Assembly: GCA_947371015.1 (NCBI GenBank)
Contig: CANBNK010000001.1
Location: 1 to 64,000 of the forward strand
From: Acetobacteraceae bacterium
Lineage (GTDB): Bacteria; Pseudomonadota; Alphaproteobacteria; Acetobacterales; Acetobacteraceae
Reading direction: 5' to 3'
Length of the DNA stretch: 64,000 bases
Position 1 is the stretch's first letter, and each line of letters opens with the position of its first letter. Both the position numbers and the translations under genes were made by a program. Shown in pieces: positions 30,325-38,484 of the stretch. Below the pieces are notes generated by a model. It was not told where the DNA came from. It worked only from the letters and a program-made list of their open reading frames with translations, and did not search any database.

Positions 30325-30570
30325 CTACACCGCCACGCAGCCGCCCGGCTTCACCTTCCGCACCGTGCTGGCCGGGTGCTTTTCCAGCCGAGCCGCCGGC
30401 CGCACCGGGCGCCGCACCAGCTCGCCCCCGCAATTCGGGCAAATGCCCTGCAGCGTGGCCTCGGCGCAGGCGGCGCAGAAGGTGCACTCATAACTGCAGA
30501 TCCGCGCCTCCAGGCTGGCCGGAGGCAGGTCGGTGCCGCAGCATTCGCAGCAAGGGCGCAGGTCCAACAT
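30325..30570 (-). CDS. DUF1272 cysteine-rich zinc-ribbon-like protein
   Basis: 81 residues with the characteristic opening MLDLRPCCECCGTDLPP, then ARICSYECTFCAACAE and ICPNCGGELVRRP; ten or so cysteines arranged in pairs imply metal binding. Family function is unknown. ATG at 30570 is preferred over a longer frame to 30606. Convergent with the aldehyde dehydrogenase gene, 58 bases apart. Confidence 0.9.
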   Translation of the reverse strand: MLDLRPCCECCGTDLPPASLEARICSYECTFCAACAEATLQGICPNCGGELVRRPVRPAARLEKHPASTVRKVKPGGCVAV

Positions 30571-30609
30571 GGCGCTACCCTGCCGCGCCCCGGCGCCAGC
30601 GCGCAAGCC

Positions 30610-31080
30610 TCACCAGATCGGCAGCCGCAGCGTTGCACCCGGCGAGGGCAGCCGCCCGCCCTGCTGCGCCCGGGCTTGCTCGTTGACCGAATCCTGCCGG
30701 GTAAAGGTCTCGCCCTGGCCGAACAGGGACGGCGTCGGCACCCCCAGGGCAATGCTGGGCCGGGGCTGCCGGTCCACCAGCGGCGGTTGGGCATTGCCGG
30801 CAGGCACCGGGGCCGGTTGCTGGCCAGGACCGATCGGCTGTACCGCCGGGCCGTCGATCGCCGGGGCAGACCGCACCTCGCCGACCTCGGCCGGCGGTAC
30901 CGCGGCGGGCGGTACCGCAGCAGGCGCCTGGCGGGCTGGACGACGCGGCCACCGGGCCTGAGGCAACGGCCGGATCTCGCCAGCCTCGCCCGTTGTCGCT
31001 TCCGCCGCGCCAATCGCGGGCGCCAACCCCATGCCGCCCAGCCCGACCAGGGCCGCCACCATCCATTCCCGCCTGCGCAT
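30610..31080 (-). CDS. Secreted Pro/Ala-rich hypothetical protein
   Basis: 156 residues from ATG at 31080, which has a strong AGGAGG site. The N-terminus MRRREWMVAALVGLGGMGLAPA is a signal peptide or anchor; the rest is proline/alanine-rich and probably unstructured (QAPAAVPPAAVPPAE). A short conserved-looking end reads PTPSLFGQGETFTRQDSVNE. Function not recognised; a periplasmic linker or cell-envelope protein is possible. Confidence 0.7.
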   Translation of the reverse strand: MRRREWMVAALVGLGGMGLAPAIGAAEATTGEAGEIRPLPQARWPRRPARQAPAAVPPAAVPPAEVGEVRSAPAIDGPAVQPIGPGQQPAPVPAGNAQPPLVDRQPRPSIALGVPTPSLFGQGETFTRQDSVNEQARAQQGGRLPSPGATLRLPIW

Positions 31081-31251
31081 ACTGCCTCCTGTGGCAGTCA
31101 CTACGCCCAGCGGGTGGCCGGGTTGCCTGTCGCTGGTCGATACCAACGGATGCCGCCAACGCGGCCCGCCGGCAGGGTGGCGCCGCCCAGGCGGCAGGGG
31201 TTCGGGGGCTGGGACAAACTGATGCCAGCGGTTACCGGCGTGCCCCTTGGC

Positions 31252-32115
31252 TCAGTTCAGCCGCTGGCGCAGTTCCTCGACCACCTGGCGCACCCGGGCG
31301 GCCATCTCGCCTTCCGGTTCCAGTTCCAGGCAGCGGTCCAGGCACTGCAAGGCGGCGCCGATGCGGTCCAGCCGCTGGTTCATCAGCCCGGCTTCCCGCC
31401 ACATCGGCACGTGGCCCGGCGCCAGGCGCAGCATGTCCTCGGTGCAGGCCAGCGCGCCGGGCATGTCGCCGGCGCGCAGCCGCCGCAGCTTGATGTTGTT
31501 CTGCAGCCGCAGCAGCACGCCGCGGCGGGTCATCGCCACCAGCAGGCCGGGGCGCAGTTCCGCCTTGTCGCCCTCCATGCGCTTCAGCAGGTGGCGCAAT
31601 TCCGGCGCGCCCAGCGGGGCGCCGCCATGGAACACGTCCACCACCGCCTGGCCGCGGCTACCTTCCAGCGCCACCAGGAAATGCCCCGGGAAATCGACCC
31701 CATGGGCGCCCCAGCCGGCGGCCTCGGCGGCGTGCAGCCACAGGATGCCCAGCGCCACCGGCAGGCCGCGCCGGCGGTGCAGCACCTCGATCAGGTTGGC
31801 ATTGGCCAGGTCGTCGTAGTGCTCGCTGTCGCCGTCGAAGCCGGCGGCCTCATGGATCACGCCGGCAAGGGCGCTGGCGCGCTGCACCAGGTCGCCGGCC
31901 TCGGCCTGCGGGTTGGCCAGGGCGGACTGGACCGCGTCGCGCGCCAGCGCGGACAACGCCTGGTTGGCGGCGCGCCAATCGGCATCCGGCCGGTCGATCC
32001 GGGCGAATTGCAGCGCCACGGCGGCCAGGTCGATCTCGTGGTCCGGCAGGGTGCCGGCGGCGGTGATGGCGGCGCGGGCTTCCGCCTGGGCCTGGGCCTG
32101 TGTGGTGTCGGGCAT
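31252..32115 (-). CDS. SirB1-family transglutaminase-like/TPR protein
   Basis: 287 residues. A transglutaminase-like domain is marked by LHRRRGLPVALGILWLHAAEAAG and GVDFPGHFLVALEG, and is followed by a TPR-like C-terminus (about 190-287; MPGALACTEDMLRLAPGH, IGAALQCLDRCLELEPEGE). This is the standard SirB1 layout; the cysteine of true transglutaminases is absent and the molecular role is unknown. Divergent from the WD40-cytochrome gene across 76 bases. Confidence 0.88.
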   Translation of the reverse strand: MPDTTQAQAQAEARAAITAAGTLPDHEIDLAAVALQFARIDRPDADWRAANQALSALARDAVQSALANPQAEAGDLVQRASALAGVIHEAAGFDGDSEHYDDLANANLIEVLHRRRGLPVALGILWLHAAEAAGWGAHGVDFPGHFLVALEGSRGQAVVDVFHGGAPLGAPELRHLLKRMEGDKAELRPGLLVAMTRRGVLLRLQNNIKLRRLRAGDMPGALACTEDMLRLAPGHVPMWREAGLMNQRLDRIGAALQCLDRCLELEPEGEMAARVRQVVEELRQRLN

Positions 32116-32191
32116 GCATCCAGTCTTGGGGGTAGCCCGGCGCCGGCGCAAGAGATACCCGCGCGACGCCCCGCCATGGCATGCTGGCGCG

Positions 32192-33424
32192 ATGTGGAAG
32201 CTCCTCCTCCTCCTGCTGCTGGCGCTGCCGGCGCACGCCCAGGAATTGCTCGGCCATGGCGGCCCGGTGCGGGCCCTGGCGATGCTGCCGGGCGGCACCC
32301 TGGCCAGTGGTGGCTTTGATGCCGCGATCATCTGGTGGGACCCTGCCGCCGGCCAGGCGCTGCGCGTGGCGCGCTGGCATGGCGGCGCCATAAACGCCCT
32401 GGCGGCGCTGCCGGATGGCCGGCTAGCCAGTGCCGGGGAGGATGGCCGCATCGCGCTCTGGCCCGCCGGCGGGGCCGCGGCGCCCACCGCGGTTCTGCGG
32501 GCCGAGGGTGCGCCGATTGCCGCGCTGGCCGCCGCGCCGACCGGCAGCCTGGCCGCCGCGAGCTGGGATGGCAGCATCCAGGTCTTCGCGGCGGATGGCA
32601 GCGCGCGCCTGCTGCAAGGCCATGCCGGCCCGGTGACCGCACTGGCCTGGCGGGATGACGGCACGCTGCTCTCGGCCGGGCAGGACGGCACGGTGCGCGC
32701 GTGGCCGCTGGCCGGCGGCGGGGCCGGGTACAGCGGCGGCCCCGAGACCGTGGCGGAACGCGGCCTGCCCCGCACCGCGCTGGCCGCCCTGCCAAGCGGC
32801 GCCCTGGCCGAGGCTGGGCTGGATGGCCAGGTGCATCTGGGCACCCTGACGCTGGCGGCCGGGGACCGCCCGGTGGTAGCGCTGGCCACCGCGCCTGGCC
32901 TGCTGGCCGCTGCCTCCGCCGGCGGCGCGGTCACCCTGTGGTCGCTGCCCACGGGCCGGCTGCTGGACCGACTGGACGGACCCGGCCTGCCGGTCTGGTC
33001 GCTGGCCTTCGCAACCGACGCCGCCACGCTGTGGACCGGTGGGCAGGACCGCCGGATCCGCCGCTGGGACGTGGCCAGCGGCGCCGCGCTTGGCCCGATT
33101 GCGCCAGAGGCCGCCGCGACCGCCCCTGACGCCGAGGCGTTCCGCGCCTGCGGTGCCTGCCACTCGGTCGGCCCCGATGCCGCGCCCATGGCCGGCCCCA
33201 GCCTCCATCGCCTGTTCGGCCGCCGCATGGGCAGCCTGCCCGGCTACGCCTACTCGCCCCGCCTGGCCCAGGGCGACGTGGTCTGGAGCCGCGACACCGT
33301 GGCGCAACTGTTCACCGCGGGCCCGGACGTGATGCTGCCGGGCACTCGCATGCCGGTGCAGCGCCTGCAGGACCCGGACGACCTGGCCGCGCTGCTGCGC
33401 TACCTGGAGCAGGCCACGCAGTAG
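32192..33424 (+). CDS. Secreted WD40 propeller fused to cytochrome c
   Basis: 410-residue exported protein. Signal peptide MWKLLLLLLLALPAHA; residues about 20-305 are WD40-like repeats (GGTLASGGFDAAIIWWDP, GRLASAGEDGRIALWPAG, DGTLLSAGQDGTVRAWPL, LWTGGQDRRIRRWDV); residues about 310-410 are a class I cytochrome c with haem site CGACH at 320-324 and a distal methionine in PGTRMPV (M387). It acts in the periplasm, probably carrying electrons while the propeller binds a partner. No oxidase or partner gene adjoins it. Confidence 0.9.
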   Translation: MWKLLLLLLLALPAHAQELLGHGGPVRALAMLPGGTLASGGFDAAIIWWDPAAGQALRVARWHGGAINALAALPDGRLASAGEDGRIALWPAGGAAAPTAVLRAEGAPIAALAAAPTGSLAAASWDGSIQVFAADGSARLLQGHAGPVTALAWRDDGTLLSAGQDGTVRAWPLAGGGAGYSGGPETVAERGLPRTALAALPSGALAEAGLDGQVHLGTLTLAAGDRPVVALATAPGLLAAASAGGAVTLWSLPTGRLLDRLDGPGLPVWSLAFATDAATLWTGGQDRRIRRWDVASGAALGPIAPEAAATAPDAEAFRACGACHSVGPDAAPMAGPSLHRLFGRRMGSLPGYAYSPRLAQGDVVWSRDTVAQLFTAGPDVMLPGTRMPVQRLQDPDDLAALLRYLEQATQ

Positions 33425-33483
33425 CGCCCGGCCCCCTGCTTTCGTCGGCGGACGCGCTGGGCGGGCAAGCCCGGCGCCAGCGG

Positions 33484-34179
33484 CTACTCGGCTGCCACGG
33501 CCGCCGGCGGTTCCGCCGCCAGCACGGCCGCCAGCCCGGCCGGGCTCAGCCGATAGACGCCGCGCGCCTCATGCTCGAACCAGCCATAGACGTTGCGCAG
33601 CAGGATGGTCGCGGCATCCGGCGCCACCGGCCGCAGGTCGCGTGGGCGCAGCGGCCCGGCCCGCAGCAGCGCGGCGCAGTCCAGCGCCCGCTGGCGATAC
33701 GCGGTCATGATCGGCTGCCGGGTCGAGCCGCCCAGCGCCGGGTCGCCGCGGCGATCGCGGTGCTCGGTCAGCAACCGGGTCCGGCGCGGCCGGTTCGGGC
33801 GTGGCCGATACGGCTCCGGCTCGACCAGCACCTCCACCCGGACGCGCGCCACATTCACCGCCAGCAGGCCGAAGCCCAGCAGCCGGCAGAGTTTTCGCGC
33901 CCGGCTGTCCTGGTCCCGCCCGCGCCGGGTCTGCGGCACCGCCAGCCAGACCTCATCGGCAGCGGCCATGCGGTCCACCGCCTGCAACACCAGCTCCAAC
34001 GTGAAGCCCAACTTCAGTTCGGTGATGACGAGGAAGGCCGGCTCGCCCGGCCGCACCGCGACGATATCGCAGCCGCAGACCTCGCCCTTGGCCTCATAGC
34101 CTAACCCTTCCAGGTGCTGCTTGACCGCGGCGTAGAGCGAGGTCTCCTGCTGCCGTTCCGCCGCCCCACGCCCTGCCAT
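33484..34179 (-). CDS. DUF2161 domain protein (predicted nuclease-like)
   Basis: 231 residues. The N-terminal 130 residues contain CGCDIVAVRPGEPAFLVITE followed by LKLGF: an Asp, then a strand with E-x-K, which is the metal site layout of PD-(D/E)xK nucleases. The C-terminus (from TAYRQRALDCAALL) looks like a winged-helix with DAATILLRNVYGWFEH. Databases call this family a phosphodiesterase by fold; activity is not demonstrated here. Convergent with the WD40-cytochrome gene, 59 bases apart. Confidence 0.82.
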   Translation of the reverse strand: MAGRGAAERQQETSLYAAVKQHLEGLGYEAKGEVCGCDIVAVRPGEPAFLVITELKLGFTLELVLQAVDRMAAADEVWLAVPQTRRGRDQDSRARKLCRLLGFGLLAVNVARVRVEVLVEPEPYRPRPNRPRRTRLLTEHRDRRGDPALGGSTRQPIMTAYRQRALDCAALLRAGPLRPRDLRPVAPDAATILLRNVYGWFEHEARGVYRLSPAGLAAVLAAEPPAAVAAE

Positions 34180-34323
34180 GCCTCACCTCGCCGCCGAGTC
34201 GCCAGGGTAGGGCGAGGCCGGCTGGGAGGGAATCGGCCCTGCTGGCAAAACCCGCGCATGCCGGGGTAGCGCCAGCCGGGCGAGGCTGGCATCGTCTCGA
34301 CAGCGCAACCGCCGGAGGCCGCC

Positions 34324-34560
34324 ATGCCCACCCGCCGCAGCTTCAGCCTGGCCCTATTGTTCCTGCCCGCCGCCGTGCTGGCGGCGCCATCCGCGGCGGC
34401 GAAGCGCCCGCGTTCGCTGGTGCGCGGCTGCGGCACCCGCGGTGGCTCCGGCGAGCGTGACGACAATGGCCGCTGCCGGGCGGCTCAGGCCGATAGCCGG
34501 TATATCACCACGTCGCGGCGGTCGCGGTCTTCCAGTTCACGGGTCGTCGGCACGGAATAG
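34324..34560 (+). CDS. Possible small secreted protein
   Basis: 78 codons with a convincing signal peptide (MPTRRSFSLALLFLPAAVLA then APSAAA) behind a well-placed GGAGG site. The mature part is basic with two cysteines (GCGTRGGSGERDDNGRCR). Its last 76 bases lie antisense to the end of the neighbouring methyltransferase gene, and the arginine/serine-rich end looks like shadow sequence, so the true protein may be conserved only in its first 50 residues. Unknown function. Confidence 0.42.
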   Translation: MPTRRSFSLALLFLPAAVLAAPSAAAKRPRSLVRGCGTRGGSGERDDNGRCRAAQADSRYITTSRRSRSSSSRVVGTE

Positions 34561-35129
34561 CGCGCCAACTCCACCAGGCCGTCACGCGGCAGATAGGCGC
34601 GGCCGGGGTCGGCCAGCCAGACTTCCGTGCCTGCTGCCGCCAGCCGGCGCAGCCAGGGCATGATGTGCCCGGTCATCGGCGCCTCGTAGCAGACGTCCCC
34701 GGCCAGAATCAGGTCCCAGCGCCCCGCGCTGCCCACCACATCCCCCTCCGGCGTCGCCACCGCCACGCCGTTCAGCGCGGCGTTCAGCCGGGTGGAGGCC
34801 AGCGCCAGCGGGTCGATCTCGGCGGCCTCGGCACTGGCCGCGCCGGCCAGCATGGCGGCGATGGCGGCCAGCCCGCAGCCGGCAGCGAAGTCCAGCACGC
34901 GGCGGCCGGCAACGCGTTCCGGTTGGTCCAGCATCAGCCGCGCCATGGCCTGGCTGCCGGGCCAGGCGAAGGCCCAGAATGGCGGCTCGATGCCCTCCTC
35001 GGCCAGCCAGGCCTCGGTGGCCTGCCAGATCGGGGTGATCTCGGTGGCCAGGTACAGCGGTATTTCCGGCACGAAGCCGCTGCGCGCCACCACGGTATGG
35101 GCGCGGATGAAATCCTCGGGGGTCGTCAC
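34485..35129 (-). CDS. Class I SAM-dependent methyltransferase (ETFB lysine methyltransferase-like)
   Basis: 214 residues; SAM motif I is VLDFAAGCGLAAIAAML, with acidic EIDPLAL after it and DLILAGDVCYE as the post-I/motif II region. The N-terminal FVPEIPLYLATEITPIWQAT and PPFWAFAWPGSQAMAR resemble the electron-transfer-flavoprotein beta-subunit lysine methyltransferase/PrmA group. Starts at GTG 35129, overlapping the ubiA stop as GTGA, so it is coupled to ubiA. Substrate is inferred only. Confidence 0.85.
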   Translation of the reverse strand: MTTPEDFIRAHTVVARSGFVPEIPLYLATEITPIWQATEAWLAEEGIEPPFWAFAWPGSQAMARLMLDQPERVAGRRVLDFAAGCGLAAIAAMLAGAASAEAAEIDPLALASTRLNAALNGVAVATPEGDVVGSAGRWDLILAGDVCYEAPMTGHIMPWLRRLAAAGTEVWLADPGRAYLPRDGLVELARYSVPTTRELEDRDRRDVVIYRLSA

Positions 35130-36025
35130 AGCCGCCCCGCCAGGAAGGCCAGCGCCACCGCCAGCCCCACTTCCCGGTTGGCCTTGAACAGCCTGAGGCA
35201 CAGCGCGGGGTCGTGGATATCCAGCAGGAAAACCTGCCGCGCCAGCAGCGCCGCCGGCAGCGCCAGCGCCGGCCAGAACCAAGGGCCGCTGCCGGCCAGC
35301 CAGCCGGCCAGCGCCAGAGTCGCCAGCATCAGCCCGTAGCACAGCGCCAGGAAGCCACGGGTCTGCTCGCCCAGCCGCAGCGCCGTGCTGCCGATGCCCA
35401 CCTTGGCGTCGTCCTCGCGGTCCTGATGCGCGTAGATCGTGTCGTAGGCCAGAATCCACAGGAAGCCGGCGACCCACAGCGCATAGGCCGGCGCCGCCAG
35501 TTCGCCCGTCGCAGCCGCCATGCCCTCCGGCGCCGCCCAGCTGAACACGAAGCCCAGCATCACCTGCGGCCAGGTCGTCACCCGCTTGGCCAGCGGGTAC
35601 AGGATAATCGGCACCAACGAGGCGAGGCCCAGCCATACCGCCACCCGGTTCAGCTGCAACAGCACCGCCAGCCCCACCAGGCACAGCACCGCCAGCCAGG
35701 CCAGCGCCTGCCGCGCCCGGACGGCACCGGAGGCCAAGGGCCGGCCGCGGGTGCGCTCCACCTGCCGGTCGATATCGCGGTCCCACAGGTCGTTCACCAC
35801 GCAGCCGGCGCCGCGCATGGCGAAGGCGCCCAGCAGGAACAGCGCGGTCAGCCGGGCGCCCTCGGCCCAGCCCGGCGCCGCCAGCGCGAAGGCCCAGAGC
35901 CCCGGCAGGAACAGCAACCAGGCGCCGATTGGCCGGTCGAATCGGGCCAGCAGCGCATAGGGGCGCCAGCCCGCGGGCAGCCGGGCAACCCAGCCTTCCC
36001 GGCGAATATCGGTGAAACCCTGCAT
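35126..36025 (-). CDS. ubiA: 4-hydroxybenzoate polyprenyltransferase
   Basis: Integral inner-membrane prenyltransferase attaching the polyprenyl tail to 4-hydroxybenzoate in ubiquinone synthesis. 299 residues with about eight membrane spans. Two aspartate-rich motifs hold the diphosphate: NDLWDRDID and AHQDREDDAKVGIGS. RPIGAWLLFLPGLWA near the N-terminus is typical. Start at 36025, only 29 bases from the divergent rsmE start. Confidence 0.95.
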   Translation of the reverse strand: MQGFTDIRREGWVARLPAGWRPYALLARFDRPIGAWLLFLPGLWAFALAAPGWAEGARLTALFLLGAFAMRGAGCVVNDLWDRDIDRQVERTRGRPLASGAVRARQALAWLAVLCLVGLAVLLQLNRVAVWLGLASLVPIILYPLAKRVTTWPQVMLGFVFSWAAPEGMAAATGELAAPAYALWVAGFLWILAYDTIYAHQDREDDAKVGIGSTALRLGEQTRGFLALCYGLMLATLALAGWLAGSGPWFWPALALPAALLARQVFLLDIHDPALCLRLFKANREVGLAVALAFLAGRL

Positions 36026-36054
36026 GCCCTGTATAAGCCCGCGCAGAGGTCCCC

Positions 36055-36807
36055 ATGTCCACCCTGCCTTCCGCCCCCACCTGCCAATCCCCTGGCCCCC
36101 GCCTGTTCACCGAAGCCCCGCTGGCCGAGGGCGCCGAGGTGCCGGCCACGCCGAACCAGGCACACTACCTCGGCCATGTCATGCGCCGCGGCCCCGGCGA
36201 TGCCGTGCGCCTGTTCAACGGCCGGGACGGCGAATGGGCGGCCGAGATCGCCACCATCCGCAAGGATCGCGCGACCTTCCGCGCCCTGGCGCGGACCCGC
36301 CCCCAGGCGCCGGAGCCGGAATTGCGCCTGGTGCTGGCCGCGGTGAAGCGCGACGCCATGGACTGGGTGGCGGAAAAGGCCACCGAACTCGGCGTCACCC
36401 TGATCCAACCGGTTTTCACCCGACGCTCGATCGCGGACCGGGTGAACGTGGCCCGGCTGGCCGGCATCGCCCGCGAAGCCGCCGAGCAGTGCGAGCGCCT
36501 TGCAGTGCCGGTGGTGGCCGAGGCCCGCCCGCTGCATGCGGTGCTGGACGCCTGGGACAGCACCCCACTGCTGGTCGCCGCCGAGCGCCGCGCCGTGGTC
36601 CCGCTGCGGGCAGCGCTGGAAACGTTACACCCGCCCCTGGCATGGCTGGTAGGCCCGGAAGGGGGGTTCGAGCGGGCGGAACTTGACGATCTGCTCCGGC
36701 GTGCCTTTGTTTCGCCCGTCGCGCTCGGCCCGCGCATCCTGCGGACCGAGACGGCGGCGGTTGCCGGCCTGGCTGCCATCCAGGCAATTGGCGGCGATTG
36801 GGCCTGA
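36055..36807 (+). CDS. rsmE: 16S rRNA (uracil-1498-N3)-methyltransferase
   Basis: SPOUT-class RNA methyltransferase acting on the small ribosomal subunit, 250 residues. N-terminal PUA-like domain (HYLGHVMRRGPGDAVRLFNG) and the knotted C-terminal domain with WLVGPEGGFERAEL and ALGPRILRTETAAVAGLAA, both diagnostic. Start ATG 36055. Divergent from ubiA with almost no space for two promoters. Confidence 0.95.
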   Translation: MSTLPSAPTCQSPGPRLFTEAPLAEGAEVPATPNQAHYLGHVMRRGPGDAVRLFNGRDGEWAAEIATIRKDRATFRALARTRPQAPEPELRLVLAAVKRDAMDWVAEKATELGVTLIQPVFTRRSIADRVNVARLAGIAREAAEQCERLAVPVVAEARPLHAVLDAWDSTPLLVAAERRAVVPLRAALETLHPPLAWLVGPEGGFERAELDDLLRRAFVSPVALGPRILRTETAAVAGLAAIQAIGGDWA

Positions 36808-36868
36808 AGCCCTGCCCGCGACGTTCGCCCGCCTCTGGGCCAGCGCCGCGGACAGGCAGGCGACTACA

Positions 36869-36895
36869 GACGGAGGCTGGTCGCCAGCCTGCGTC
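36869..36895. repeat. Hairpin in rsmE-gshA spacer
   Basis: GACGGAGGCTGG and CCAGCCTGCGTC form a 12-base stem with one mismatch and a TCG loop. It sits in the 198-base gap between rsmE and gshA. No T-run follows, so a factor-independent terminator is unlikely; it may stabilise the rsmE mRNA end or be a protein site. The rest of the gap shows nothing recognisable. Confidence 0.45.
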
Positions 36896-37005
36896 GCCCG
36901 GGGGCGAGGTCCGTAGGACTTCGGATTCGGGACATGACGGACTAGAAGCACTGACCACACGCGCCGGCCCATGCCTTGGGGGCCCGACAAGAACGGACGT
37001 ACAGA

Positions 37006-38352
37006 ATGTCGAACCCCGGCGAGGCCGATCTCACGCCGATCACCTCCGTGCGCCAACTGGCCGAGTGGTTCGCCGCCGGCAGCAAGCCGCGCACGGAATG
37101 GATGATCGGCACCGAGCACGAGAAATTCGGCTTCCGCCGCAGCGACCTCTCGGCACCGAATTATGAGGATCGCGGCATCCGCGCCCTGCTCGAAGGGTTC
37201 CAGCAATTCGGTTGGGAGCCGATTCTCGACAGCGGCAACCCGATCGGCCTGAAGCAGCCCGGCGGCATTTCCATCAGTCTGGAACCTGGCGGCCAGTTCG
37301 AGCTGTCCGGTGCCCCGCTGGCCGACCTGCACGCCACCCAGATGGAGCTGGCCGAGCATCTGCGGCAGTGCCACCGCATTGCCGGCCCGCTGGATATAGG
37401 CTTCTCCGGCCTCGGCTTCCACCCGCTGGCCACGCGCGAGCAGATGCCGTGGATGCCGAAGTCCCGCTACGGGATCATGCGGCGCTACATGCCCACCGTC
37501 GGCCGCATGGGGCTCGACATGATGCTGCGCACCTGCACCGTGCAGGCCAACCTGGACTTCGGAGACGAAGCCGACATGGTGGAGAAGCTGCGCGTTTCCC
37601 TGGCGTTGCAGCCCATCGCCACGGCGCTGTTCGCCAACTCCCCGTTCACTGAGGGCAAGCCCAACGGCTACCGCACCCTGCGCGGCCAGGCGTGGGTGGA
37701 AACCGATGCCCGCCGCACCGGCATCCCCCCCGTGGTGTTCGAGCAGGGTTTTGGGTTTGAGCGTTTTTGTGAGTGGCTGCTGGACGTGCCGATGTACTTC
37801 GTCATGCGCGACGGCAAGTTCATCGACGCCGCCGGCGCCAGCTTCCGCGACTTCATGGAAGGCCGTCTGGCCGCGCTGCCGGGCGAGCGCGCCACCATGG
37901 GCGACTTCGCCGACCACGTGACCACCGCCTTCACCGATGTCCGACTGAAGCGCTTCCTGGAGATGCGCGGCAGCGATGTCGGCAGCGCCGCGATGATCGT
38001 GGCCCAGCCGGCCTTCTGGGTCGGGCTGATCTATGACGATGCCGCGCAGAAGGCGGCCCGCGCGCTGACCCGGGACTGGGGCGCCGCCGAGTTGGCCGCG
38101 CTGCGACAGGCGGTGCCGCAGACCGCCCTGGCCACGCCATTCCGGGGCCGCACGGTGGGTGACTGGGCGAAGGACGTGCTGGCCATCGCGAGCCAGGGCC
38201 TGCGCGCCCGGGGCTTGGGCGAGGAAGTCTTCCTGGCGCCGTTGCAGGAAATTGCCGAAAGCGGCATGACCCAGGCCGACCGCTGGTTGCAGCGCAGCGC
38301 CGCGCTGTGGGGCGGCGACGTAACCCCGGCGCTGGCCGCGGCAGAACTGTAG
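37006..38352 (+). CDS. gshA: Glutamate-cysteine ligase, plant/alphaproteobacterial type
   Basis: First enzyme of glutathione synthesis, joining glutamate and cysteine with ATP. 448 residues, the GCS2 type shared by alphaproteobacteria and plants. Motifs: IGTEHEKFGFR, QPGGISISLEPGGQFELSGA (substrate and metal site), MMLRTCTVQANLDFGDEADM, and FANSPFTEGKPNGYRTLRGQ. Start ATG 37006 after a GGACG stretch; an ATG at 36976 lacks a ribosome site. gshB is not in the window. Confidence 0.95.
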   Translation: MSNPGEADLTPITSVRQLAEWFAAGSKPRTEWMIGTEHEKFGFRRSDLSAPNYEDRGIRALLEGFQQFGWEPILDSGNPIGLKQPGGISISLEPGGQFELSGAPLADLHATQMELAEHLRQCHRIAGPLDIGFSGLGFHPLATREQMPWMPKSRYGIMRRYMPTVGRMGLDMMLRTCTVQANLDFGDEADMVEKLRVSLALQPIATALFANSPFTEGKPNGYRTLRGQAWVETDARRTGIPPVVFEQGFGFERFCEWLLDVPMYFVMRDGKFIDAAGASFRDFMEGRLAALPGERATMGDFADHVTTAFTDVRLKRFLEMRGSDVGSAAMIVAQPAFWVGLIYDDAAQKAARALTRDWGAAELAALRQAVPQTALATPFRGRTVGDWAKDVLAIASQGLRARGLGEEVFLAPLQEIAESGMTQADRWLQRSAALWGGDVTPALAAAEL

Positions 38353-38431
38353 CCGCGCGCCAGCCTACCGCCGGGGCTGGCAATATTCGTTCACGGAGAC
38401 TGCTGTAGGCTTTGTTTGCGAGAGCGAACGA

Positions 38432-38458
38432 CCCCGCCGGTGAAGCCATCCGGCGGGG
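38432..38458. repeat. Perfect 9-bp hairpin before a methyltransferase gene
   Basis: CCCCGCCGG (38432-38440) and CCGGCGGGG (38450-38458) are exact inverted copies with a 9-base loop. It lies 27 bases before the methyltransferase start at 38485 and 79 bases after the gshA stop. It may be the gshA terminator, though no T-run follows, or a leader structure of the downstream gene. Confidence 0.5.
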
Positions 38459-38484
38459 GCCTGCCCCAACCTAAGGTGCCTGCG

